From the NCBI GenBank assembly GCA_000151295.1, contig GG745361.1:98480-113914 (forward strand): DNA of 15,435 nt, in the 5' to 3' direction. The position numbers were made by a program, and so were the translations under genes. Within the stretch, counting starts at the first letter, position 1, and each line of letters begins with the position of its first letter. The notes beneath the pieces were generated by a model. The model did not search any database. It saw only the letters and a list, made by a program, of their open reading frames with translations, and had not been told where the DNA came from. This stretch comes from Allomyces macrogynus ATCC 38327. Lineage: Eukaryota; Blastocladiomycota; Blastocladiomycetes; Blastocladiales; Blastocladiaceae. Positions 1-6,992 of this stretch are shown here, one piece after another.

Positions 1-381
1 TTAATCAGAGAATGTAACCGGAAGACATTTGACTGTGTGCCCTGTGGGAAGCGCCACCCAAAAACACAGGGATGTCCACTCAACAAGAAGCCTGTCCAGA
101 TTCGAACGCGAACCCCGAGTCCACCGCCAGCCTACTCTCTAATGCCCCCAGTAAAAACGTGTGTCAAATGCTCAAAACCAAATTCGACCAAGTACACCAC
201 ATGTCAGCCATGCATGCAAAAAGCAAAGCATTGCGCGACAAAAGGATGCTCCAAGCTCGTGTTCAAGGAGGGTCACCAGATTTGCTATCACTGCCACATT
301 CAGGCGTCAGGTCCCACAAAACAGTGTCGCTGTGGCAAAATCATCAAGGCGACCTACAACAGATGCTTCCTTTGTAAGTAA
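1..381 (+). CDS. Cys-rich zinc-ribbon protein, 5'-truncated by the window edge
   Basis: The frame is open from base 1, so this is the C-terminal part (126 residues) of a longer gene. A GTG at base 37 is only an arbitrary in-frame position and not a likely start. The visible protein has many paired cysteines (CVPC, CVKC, CQPC, CYHC, CFLC, plus CRC and GC pairs) with interspersed histidines. This is the pattern of several consecutive small zinc ribbons or knuckles. A proline/arginine-rich linker separates the first cysteine group from the rest. Such modules usually bind nucleic acid or proteins, but I recognise no family and assign no reaction. The gene ends 56 bases before the tyrosine recombinase and reads in the same direction, so it is probably part of the element. 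A GTAAGT string overlaps its stop region but does not give a useful splice. Confidence 0.6.
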   Translation, partial: LIRECNRKTFDCVPCGKRHPKTQGCPLNKKPVQIRTRTPSPPPAYSLMPPVKTCVKCSKPNSTKYTTCQPCMQKAKHCATKGCSKLVFKEGHQICYHCHIQASGPTKQCRCGKIIKATYNRCFLCK

Positions 382-398
382 TTCTCAAACGCGTTTGG

Positions 399-431
399 AC
401 CTAGGATTCTTTTTCTTGTCCTAGGATAAAC
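399..431 (+). promoter_or_regulatory. Putative element promoter with paired CCTAGG sites before the recombinase
   Basis: Between the zinc-ribbon stop and the recombinase ATG lies TTTTTCTTGT (410-419), seven bases, then TAAAC (427-431), and the ATG at 438. The same arrangement precedes the capsid gene. Two CCTAGG palindromes (400-405 and 420-425) flank the T-rich core. They are part of a direct repeat CCTAGGAT (400-407 and 420-427). The promoter role is inferred from recurrence of the motif only. Confidence 0.45.
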
Positions 432-437
432 AAAAAC

Positions 438-1598
438 ATGGAACAGATTCTTCAGCAGCTTCTCGAGGGTCAGGCTGTCATGCTAAACCACATTGCACAG
501 CTTGAACGTGGTGTTACAGTCATGACACAATTCGTCGAACGATTCCAGACAGCCATGGGTGTGAAAGTCGAGGAACCACCCCAGGAACTGCCTCTGGAAC
601 TGCCCCAGGACCAGCCCGAGGAAGTTATCGAGCTGCCTGTTGCCGATTCGGAATCAGAGATTGTGATTCAGGAACACGAACCACTCGAGGAATTCGTTTT
701 CAAACCGCTCCTCAAGGAGTACGTCCATGATGCTAATGACAAACCATGCGAAAAAGCCACCAAGAAGCGCCGCGAAAACATGCTGACATGGTTCAAAGGC
801 AATGTGTCGCAGATGAAAGGAAGTGAGGGGCTCGACATTGTTGCCGAATGGTCACAGCTGTTTGACCTGATGAACGTGCGTCAGCTAAAGGACACGGCCG
901 CTGCCTTGAACAGCATCAAGCTCTCTGGAAAGCGTTTCTCGAACGTGGACATTGAGGACCTCCACCACCAGTGCCACGAACGGCGCAAAACCAAGGACAA
1001 GATGACCAGTGTGCTCAACGCAAAGAAGCCTCTGGTGGTGTCCCTTGACCAATGCAAAGCCTATGCAGCAACAGTCCCCGTCCAGCCATTGCCAGACAGT
1101 CTCCTGGCCATTTTCATTTCAGCTGCTGTGGGCCTGCGGTGCGACCCAGTGTATCTGACGTGTGCCAAGACAGAGGAGTACCCCTACCTCGAAGTCGAGG
1201 GTGAGCACCTCTGGATGCGCGGTCCGATTATGAGCACCAAGGCCAAGGACAAGGGGTACAACATCAATGTGCTCATCGACCCAGCATTCGCGAGCCACAT
1301 CACCGCCAGCGTCCAAGAGCGGGCCAAAACGGGCCAGAAATTTGTTTTTGCCGATTCGGTGGACGAGGACAAGGACAAGAGCTTTGACCGCTATTCAAGA
1401 CTCATCTGCACGGCATCTCAGAGCATTCCGGAGCTGAACGGCGCGAGTACTGTCAATTTCCGCAAGGCTCACGTGACCCATGACCTGGGCCTGTACAAGC
1501 GCAATGCCATGACCTACGAGGAGCTCAATGCCCGGTTCTCTGCACGTGGGCACAGCCTGGCTGTGTTGGACCATTACTACCGCCTGGACGCGGAATAG
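438..1598 (+). CDS. Probable tyrosine recombinase / integrase
   Basis: This 386-residue protein is probably a tyrosine-recombinase-type integrase, of the kind that virophages and Polinton-like viruses use to enter or leave host DNA. Residues 1-40 look like a coiled coil. Residues 45-85 are an acidic, proline-rich linker. The likely catalytic half starts near residue 220: GLRCDPVYLT (Arg234) resembles the first-arginine box, a lysine in STKAKDK (about 268-272) could be the beta-hairpin lysine, FRKAHVTHD (Arg342) the second arginine, RGHS (His372) the GHS box, and HYYR (Tyr380/381) the nucleophile. The usual His three residues before the second arginine is not present, so the call rests on motif order and C-terminal position. 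The ATG at 438 has a good A-rich context and a motif shared with other element genes just upstream. The rve integrase follows closely on the same strand. Confidence 0.62.
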   Translation: MEQILQQLLEGQAVMLNHIAQLERGVTVMTQFVERFQTAMGVKVEEPPQELPLELPQDQPEEVIELPVADSESEIVIQEHEPLEEFVFKPLLKEYVHDANDKPCEKATKKRRENMLTWFKGNVSQMKGSEGLDIVAEWSQLFDLMNVRQLKDTAAALNSIKLSGKRFSNVDIEDLHHQCHERRKTKDKMTSVLNAKKPLVVSLDQCKAYAATVPVQPLPDSLLAIFISAAVGLRCDPVYLTCAKTEEYPYLEVEGEHLWMRGPIMSTKAKDKGYNINVLIDPAFASHITASVQERAKTGQKFVFADSVDEDKDKSFDRYSRLICTASQSIPELNGASTVNFRKAHVTHDLGLYKRNAMTYEELNARFSARGHSLAVLDHYYRLDAE

Positions 1599-1701
1599 AT
1601 TTTGTTGAGTACTTGTAAAGACGGCCAAGAAGCAGTCCAAGGAACAAGACCATAGCAATGACCCAAATCGCCAGCCGCTGAGCGGACCCCAGGAGCTATT
1701 C

Positions 1702-2646
1702 TTGAAGCGGTTGTATTATGAACGGTTTCCAGGCGCAGGGTACCATGCTCTGTATGAGGCAGTTGTGCGTGAGGCGCCATCGACTCTCCCCCACATTTAC
1801 CGCAACCAGGTTTGGGAATGGCTGAACACACAGGAGCTGTACCAGTGCAACAAACAGCCCCCTCCCAAGCGCGACATTCGGTGCATCCAGGCCACCTCTG
1901 TTTCGCGCGTCTACCAGCTGGACCTCATCGACATGGGCGAAGAGCGTATGTGGAAGGGCTTTCGCTATATTTTGAACGTGGTGGACGTGGCCAGTCACAA
2001 GCTGTTCCTTGAGCCACTCAAGAAAAAGACACAGGGCACAGTGTACCTCGCATTCAAGAAAATCGCCAAGCATGAGCACTTTGGCAACAAGCCGACCATC
2101 CACATGGACAATGGCAGTGAATTCGCTGCATTGAAACGCGACCCAAGCATTCGATGTGTGCTGGGTAAGCCCCACGTACCCATGGGCCAGGGCATGGTCG
2201 AGTCGCTGAATAAACAGGTGCGGCATTATGTCAACATGTACCTGCAGCAAGGCTACAATGACTGGCCCATGGCTATCCCTCGATTCCAGGATTCGCTGAA
2301 CTCTTTGTCACGGAGAGGCACTGGCAGTCTGTCGGCCAATGAGGCTCACGAGATGCCCAAGGAAGAGTCCAAGGTATATTTCGAGGAACTGAAAGCAAAA
2401 CGAACGTGCAACAACGACCCGCTCAATGACAATTTGCTGCCACTCGGTGCCACTGTGCGCTACCGATTGCCATACAAGAGTCAGCTGGAGAAAAAGAACA
2501 TGCCCACGTACAGTGCCACGCTGCATACCATCGTTCAGCGTCAAAAAGGCACGGGCATCAGCAGTCCTTCGTATAAAATTTCAGACATGCCTCGGTGGTA
2601 CAATGCCAGCAATTTGCAGGTCATCAAAAAGGGTCGAGGCGTATGA
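1702..2646 (+). CDS. rve-family (retroviral-like DDE) integrase, Polinton type, start unresolved
   Basis: DDE-superfamily integrases join element ends to host DNA. Counting from base 1702, residues 1-60 carry the pre-core helices typical of Polinton integrases (LYYERFPGAGYHALYEAV, then VWEWLNTQELY). The catalytic triad is Asp74 (YQLDLIDM), Asp136 (IHMDNGSEF) and Glu167 (GMVESLNKQV). The last two are separated by 30 residues, a little less than the common 35. Residues about 245-310 resemble the SH3-like C-terminal domain (LGATVRYRLP through YNASNLQVI). Base 1702 is a TTG. The frame is open back to 1609 without any ATG, and the first in-frame ATG (1933) would remove the first catalytic Asp. The start is therefore lost, spliced or non-AUG. 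The ORF ends at TGA 2644-2646, but a plausible tail continues in the next frame. Confidence 0.85.
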   Translation: MKRLYYERFPGAGYHALYEAVVREAPSTLPHIYRNQVWEWLNTQELYQCNKQPPPKRDIRCIQATSVSRVYQLDLIDMGEERMWKGFRYILNVVDVASHKLFLEPLKKKTQGTVYLAFKKIAKHEHFGNKPTIHMDNGSEFAALKRDPSIRCVLGKPHVPMGQGMVESLNKQVRHYVNMYLQQGYNDWPMAIPRFQDSLNSLSRRGTGSLSANEAHEMPKEESKVYFEELKAKRTCNNDPLNDNLLPLGATVRYRLPYKSQLEKKNMPTYSATLHTIVQRQKGTGISSPSYKISDMPRWYNASNLQVIKKGRGV

Positions 2647-2854
2647 ACGCGAGAAGCGGCCTGTGGTGCAGCGCATCAAGAACACTTCGAATGTGGTCAT
2701 GGTCCCGGATGAGCAAGTGCTGAGGCGCTCAGAGCGTCTCTGCAACAAGCAGGCGCCAGAAGCAGCGCCAGTGGAGCCTGTCCCAGAGCCCGCCCAGAGC
2801 CAGAAGAAGAGCCATTCGTGCCACGTCGCTCAAAGCGTATCCAGAATAGGTTAG
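2634..2854 (+). pseudogene. C-terminal tail of the integrase displaced into another frame
   Basis: Directly after the integrase SH3-like domain, the +2 frame is open to a TAG at 2852-2854. It encodes a basic, proline-rich tail with VLRRSERLCNKQ, an RRS-R-L motif often seen at the ends of rve integrases. The switch falls in the homopolymer AAAAAGGG near 2626-2633, where a one-base indel would join the frames. The stop overlaps the stop of the convergent fibre gene, which supports 2854 as the original gene end. A natural or artefactual frameshift is the likeliest cause. Programmed frameshifting is possible but unsupported. Confidence 0.5.
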
Positions 2855-4866
2855 CGCAACAGGTAGAGACTCAGGGTAACATGAACGCCAACCGCTGACA
2901 GAGTGACATCACTCATCCAGTTGAAGCAGTAGGTGTGGGTCGAGTCAAGATACACTGGGGCTGATGCACTCATCCATGTATTGCCAGACTTGACGCTCTG
3001 GGCAGAGACCAGGGTAAGTGAACCAGGGAAATTGCCTGATGTGCTGCTTGTGTAATCGTAGAGATATACGGTGGCATTGTGCTCAGCAGACGGATTGCTC
3101 GTGTACCAGCACAATGTGTTTGTCATGTACCATCCACTGGTTGAGACAGAGAAACACCCACCAGTGCCGGACGCGTTAAACGCACCTGCAGGAACTGAGC
3201 TGTTGATGATGGCTGTCTGCATGTTTGTGCCAGCGAGTTTCACAAATGAGGTGGCTGTGAACGCAATGGGCGCCGAAGAGTTGAACATAATCTGGCCGTA
3301 ACGAAGGGTTGGAAGCATATTTGCCTGCACCTGCCCCCATGTTGCAGCATGGTTGTTTGCTGTGCCATCTGAACACTGGACAGTCCCGTTCACCTGCAGC
3401 TTTGAGGTCCCACTGGGAGCCGCTCCAATCGACATGTTCCCACCAGTACACACTTGGATACTGTTGCTGCTGCTCGTGTTCAATTCACCGTAACCATATG
3501 CGCGGTTGAAGGCCAAATTCATGAGCTTGGAGCCTGTGAGTGTTGTGAAATCAATATAACACACGCCGTTACTGCCCCCACCATCGTTGCAGCGCATTTC
3601 AAAGCCTGCATTCCCGCTGTTATAGAGGTACAACCCACGGGTGGTTGCCCAGTTGGCCCCGATGCCGCCAGAGACAACAAGCGCACCCGTTGTTGCACTG
3701 GTCGTGGCAGTGGTATCAGTGATGCGTGTCTGGCCACCAACCCACAAGGCTTTCCCAACACCCACCCCACCTGATACGACCAGGGCACCAGTCGACGAAC
3801 TGGTACTGTCAGTGGTGTTGGTGAAAGTGTTTTGGTTTGCTGTGCTGACCATTCCAGCGGTCCCAGTGGCAATCAGCGAGTTGACTTGTGACAGGGGCGT
3901 CAGGTGAGTGCCCATGGTAGCCGTTGCACCACTGACATTCCCAGTTGCAACCACATTGCCGCCCACATACAGATTCTTTGCAACGCCCGCCCCACCAGCC
4001 ACTGTCAGTGCACCACTGCCAGAAGACACGCTGTCAGTCGTCAGAGTCAGTGCCATGGCAGACGATGGGGTGAGAAAGCCCGTGGTGCCTGCTGAAATCA
4101 AACCCTGAACCTGTGTGAGGGTCGGCACATGGGAGCCGGCGACAGCTGTGGCAGCTGTAAGATTCCCTGTGACAGTGGCATTGCCGCCAATATTGACGCT
4201 CTTTGCCACCCCCAGCCCACCCTGAATGCCAACACCGCCCATTGACATTGTGGTGCTCTCTGTCGTGTTGCCAAATGTGAATTGCTGGCCCAACCCAAGT
4301 GTTGACTGCGATAGTGTTCCGCTCACAATGGACCCATTCACAGACGACACCTTGGTGCTCACGTCTGGCAGATTGGCCAGCGGGACAGTCCCAGTCAGTT
4401 TTGTTGAGTCGAGACCTGAGATTTGTGTGTTGGAAACCTGGCCAATGAGCTTGGTGGCACTCAGACCAGTGAGACTTGTGTCGCCAAAGGTGCCTGTGAC
4501 CTGCGATGAGGGGATGCTCGGGAGGACACTCAGAGGCAGCACGCCTGAAGTAATTTTGGCCGCGTCCAGTGACACGACCTTTGCATTTGTAACCGAGGCG
4601 TCAGTCAGCCGTGAGCCATTCACAGTGGACAGCTTGGCGTCTGAAATACCACCATCTTTCACAGACAGCTGGTTGTTGGCATTCACGGAAAAGGTGGCCG
4701 TGTCGTAAGCCAGACTCACATTGCCACCAGTGACTGTCAGGGGAGGGGTTGCCACTGTGGATGCTGTGCCTGCCACTACATTGGCGATTGCTGTGGCCAA
4801 TTCGGCGTCTGTGGCATACGAGCTATCATCCGCAATGAGCCCAAATACGTTTAGTGGAGTGTTCAT
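2851..4866 (-). CDS. Phage-like fibre / receptor-binding protein with periodic glycine-rich repeats
   Basis: This 671-residue protein is rich in Gly, Ser, Thr, Ala and Val and lacks obvious membrane segments, as expected of a trimeric fibre. The N-terminal half has short beta-type repeats (GLSATKL, GLDSTKL, SGTL). Then comes a block starting near residues 202, 277 and 352, exactly 75 residues apart, each containing a form of GALxVxGGxGVxKxLxVGGN. A fourth, shorter copy lies at about 386-405. This repeat style is common in tail fibres of phages and in fibre-like proteins of large DNA viruses. The C-terminal 150 residues (about 520-671) are aromatic-rich and predicted all-beta, plausibly a globular head that binds the host surface. 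It is the only long element gene on the minus strand. It begins 32 bases from the divergent gene at 4899 and ends overlapping the integrase tail. Host-attachment function is inferred. Confidence 0.72.
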   Translation of the reverse strand: MNTPLNVFGLIADDSSYATDAELATAIANVVAGTASTVATPPLTVTGGNVSLAYDTATFSVNANNQLSVKDGGISDAKLSTVNGSRLTDASVTNAKVVSLDAAKITSGVLPLSVLPSIPSSQVTGTFGDTSLTGLSATKLIGQVSNTQISGLDSTKLTGTVPLANLPDVSTKVSSVNGSIVSGTLSQSTLGLGQQFTFGNTTESTTMSMGGVGIQGGLGVAKSVNIGGNATVTGNLTAATAVAGSHVPTLTQVQGLISAGTTGFLTPSSAMALTLTTDSVSSGSGALTVAGGAGVAKNLYVGGNVVATGNVSGATATMGTHLTPLSQVNSLIATGTAGMVSTANQNTFTNTTDSTSSSTGALVVSGGVGVGKALWVGGQTRITDTTATTSATTGALVVSGGIGANWATTRGLYLYNSGNAGFEMRCNDGGGSNGVCYIDFTTLTGSKLMNLAFNRAYGYGELNTSSSNSIQVCTGGNMSIGAAPSGTSKLQVNGTVQCSDGTANNHAATWGQVQANMLPTLRYGQIMFNSSAPIAFTATSFVKLAGTNMQTAIINSSVPAGAFNASGTGGCFSVSTSGWYMTNTLCWYTSNPSAEHNATVYLYDYTSSTSGNFPGSLTLVSAQSVKSGNTWMSASAPVYLDSTHTYCFNWMSDVTLSAVGVHVTLSLYLLR

Positions 4867-4898
4867 GTGGATTATTATATTCTATGCACAAAAATAAA
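4867..4898. promoter_or_regulatory. Compact divergent promoter between fibre gene and small charged gene
   Basis: Only 32 bases separate the fibre ATG (minus strand) from the ATG at 4899 (plus strand). They are AT-rich and include ATTATTATATTC, which reads as a TATA-like box on both strands. Both transcripts must start here or inside the opposite gene. The role is inferred from position and composition. Confidence 0.4.
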
Positions 4899-5174
4899 AT
4901 GAACAGCTTTGAAGAACAGTTTGAGACGCTGGACGAGGTCGGTGAGTACCTTGGTCTGCCCAAAGCCTTCTACGACCTCGATGATGGGGCCAAGGAAGCC
5001 TACATTGACCGGTACATGAAGGAGAAGCAAAAGAAGCTGCGCCGGTACCGGTTTGTCAAGGACACCACAGACCAGGACCGTGCCTCGGCAGTCCGTGACC
5101 GAATGCGTCTCAAACTGAAAAACCGTGAATTGGAGCGGGAGAAGGCCCAATTGAAACTACTTCTTGGATTATAA
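4899..5174 (+). CDS. Small charged helical protein of unknown function
   Basis: I recognise no family. From the ATG at 4899 the protein has 91 residues. The N-terminus (FEEQFETLDEVGEYLGLP) is acidic, and the C-terminal two-thirds is a long Lys/Arg/Glu-rich segment likely to form a continuous helix or coiled coil, ending in hydrophobic LKLLLGL. An in-frame ATG at 4884 would add five residues (MHKNK). I prefer 4899 because it leaves more room for the divergent promoter and has an A-rich context. The frame is also open further up to a GTG inside the fibre gene, which is unlikely to be used. The stop (5172-5174) overlaps the first TATAAAG of the tandem repeat that precedes the next gene. Virion scaffold or DNA-binding roles are possible but not shown. 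Confidence 0.55.
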   Translation: MNSFEEQFETLDEVGEYLGLPKAFYDLDDGAKEAYIDRYMKEKQKKLRRYRFVKDTTDQDRASAVRDRMRLKLKNRELEREKAQLKLLLGL

Positions 5175-5235
5175 AGTTGAAAACGTGCTAGTTTGTAGCA
5201 TCTATAAAGTTGAAAACGTGCTAGTTTGTAGCATT
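5170..5235 (+). repeat. Tandem duplication of a 33-base promoter-like unit
   Basis: Two adjacent 33-base copies (5170-5202 and 5203-5235) differ only at the last base. Each starts with TATAAAG, a TATA-box-like string, and contains TGCTA-GTTTG-TAGCA, a five-base-stem hairpin or operator-like dyad. They lie about 85-150 bases before the ATG at 5319, so they may form a duplicated promoter or regulator-binding unit for the 550-residue gene. Confidence 0.75.
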
Positions 5236-5318
5236 CCAAAATTGTAAAATGTGGAACTTGCACAGTGCAATTCAGACAATTTAATTTTGTTGCTGAAAGA
5301 TAAACATTCATTTTCAAC

Positions 5319-6971
5319 ATGGCACGCCAACGTGGCACCAGAGGGCCGCGCAAAGATTCCGAGCCTCGCAAGGAACTCATCAGAAAAATCTTTCAACAGA
5401 ACTCAGATGTCATTGTCCCTTACAACAACCCTGACAGGAAACTTGGTGCCGGTTACCGCATTATTAAGACAGGTAGGCACAGGTATCATGACTCGCTGTC
5501 CAGGGTCATCAAAGAACTTGTCAAGTACTTCAACTCAATTGACCGCAGACCACTTCGAAGCCAAGAGGACATGGAGTTGCTCGACTCTGTGATGCGGGGC
5601 ATAAACAAAATCAAACAACGCAAGCAGAAAACTGTCGAGGATGGCGGGGAAATTTCAGATTCGGATGAAGATGAAATGGATGTGGACAACAGGGCAAACG
5701 ATGTTGAGCGGTCAGACGTTGAAATGTCAAGCGATGAGGAAGCGGGACCGTCTGGCACAAACCCCAACAGAGACATACAGTATCCTCCGCCAGATAACAT
5801 GCGGGTGACGCGTGGACGTGCACAGCCTGAGATTGTCATTGAAGTGCCCCGTCCAGATATGCAAATGGTGCCTGCTAACCGCTCTCTCCCTCCCGTCATT
5901 GCTCCAGGTGGGCAAATGGTACCTGTAGACCCCTCTCTCCCTCCCATCCTTGCTCGCCAAATGGCAGAGGAACCGCCCACTGCTCTTGTGCCTGTGCCGG
6001 ACGATTATGAGCGAGCAGTATCAACCGCACGAAACAACAATGGTGTCGCCGGCCCAGTGGGTGCACACTGGAACCCAACAGTGGGTTGCAATCACCAGGC
6101 CGTCATGCTCGCACAGCAGAACAACACCCTGAACCAGCAGAACATCCAGAACAACCTTACGCAGAACAATCTCACGCAGAACACACTCAACCAGCAGAAC
6201 ATCCAGAATATCCAGAACATCATTCAGACATACCCAGGCATCGAACCAGCACTCGCCACACTGTTCCAGGGCATCCAAGCCACATTCCTCAATGTCAGTG
6301 AGCGCAACGATGCACTCCTGCAAGCCCTGAATGGCCTGGAGATGGAACTCAAGGCAGAGGGCGGGAACACTGCCCAGCTTGCAAGCCAGTACGTCCAAGA
6401 GCAGCTTGACCGCTTTACAAGTGAGCAAACAGCGCAAAACTTTGAAAACAATCATGAGATTAAGGACAACAAGGCGCGAATCAACAAGATTGGGCTCATT
6501 ACAGAAGCACTCGCAGATGGGCAATCTTCAATGCAGGCAACGCTCGAGCAAGTCCCTGAACAGCTCTTGAGCCTCCCTGGTCGTGTCATTGACGCTCTCA
6601 ACCAGTCAGCCAATAACCCCCTCAACAAGCTATCAGGCATCCTCGAACAGGCGCAGAACACGGTGGAGGTCATTGGCGCCAATGGTGGGAGCCGTGGTGG
6701 TGAAGGAGATGGTGGTCCAGGTCTCCAGGAGCAGAAGATGATGAACGACATGCTCAAGCAAATTGCCAGTGCACTTAATAAGACCCCTCGCATGCCATGG
6801 GACGACAAGCCATGCACTGTCGACAACTACTTTGCCACTGTTCCCCGTTTCCACAAGAACCCACGTGCACCTTTCACAGTGCCAGCAAAGGTTGGGGCGC
6901 GTGTCATCAAACCACAGGGACCAAAGGTCTACTATGTCCCACAAGGCTTTGGTGGTGTCCAGGACAAATAA
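5319..6971 (+). CDS. Large Asn/Gln-rich protein, possible virion component
   Basis: This 550-residue protein is not recognised. Residues 1-105 are basic and helical (start MARQRGTRGPRK). Residues 107-143 are strongly acidic with SDSDEDE-type casein-kinase-like sites. Residues 180-215 contain a duplicated motif, QMVPxxxSLPPxI. Residues about 265-303 are an Asn/Gln tract built from repeats of LTQN and QQNIQN. A long helical, probably coiled-coil region follows to about residue 450, then a short Gly-rich linker and a conserved-looking C-terminus ending VYYVPQGFGG. Its place just before the packaging ATPase and capsid genes suggests a structural, core or scaffold role, which is inference. The ATG at 5319 has A at -3 and follows the duplicated TATA unit. 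The frame has no breaks. Confidence 0.65.
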   Translation: MARQRGTRGPRKDSEPRKELIRKIFQQNSDVIVPYNNPDRKLGAGYRIIKTGRHRYHDSLSRVIKELVKYFNSIDRRPLRSQEDMELLDSVMRGINKIKQRKQKTVEDGGEISDSDEDEMDVDNRANDVERSDVEMSSDEEAGPSGTNPNRDIQYPPPDNMRVTRGRAQPEIVIEVPRPDMQMVPANRSLPPVIAPGGQMVPVDPSLPPILARQMAEEPPTALVPVPDDYERAVSTARNNNGVAGPVGAHWNPTVGCNHQAVMLAQQNNTLNQQNIQNNLTQNNLTQNTLNQQNIQNIQNIIQTYPGIEPALATLFQGIQATFLNVSERNDALLQALNGLEMELKAEGGNTAQLASQYVQEQLDRFTSEQTAQNFENNHEIKDNKARINKIGLITEALADGQSSMQATLEQVPEQLLSLPGRVIDALNQSANNPLNKLSGILEQAQNTVEVIGANGGSRGGEGDGGPGLQEQKMMNDMLKQIASALNKTPRMPWDDKPCTVDNYFATVPRFHKNPRAPFTVPAKVGARVIKPQGPKVYYVPQGFGGVQDK

Positions 6972-6992
6972 TTTTCAGCGTAAAGAGTAACC

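Noticed and set aside
374..424. GTAAGT followed by a pyrimidine tract and TAG, looking like a 51-base intron joining the zinc-ribbon gene to the recombinase
   Set aside because: Removing it creates an immediate TGA in the zinc-ribbon frame. The pyrimidine tract is better explained as the motif repeated before other element genes, which lacks an AG in those copies.
3071..4708. Several plus-strand open frames within the fibre region
   Set aside because: They are shadows of the repetitive minus-strand fibre gene, with no start context or recognisable motifs.
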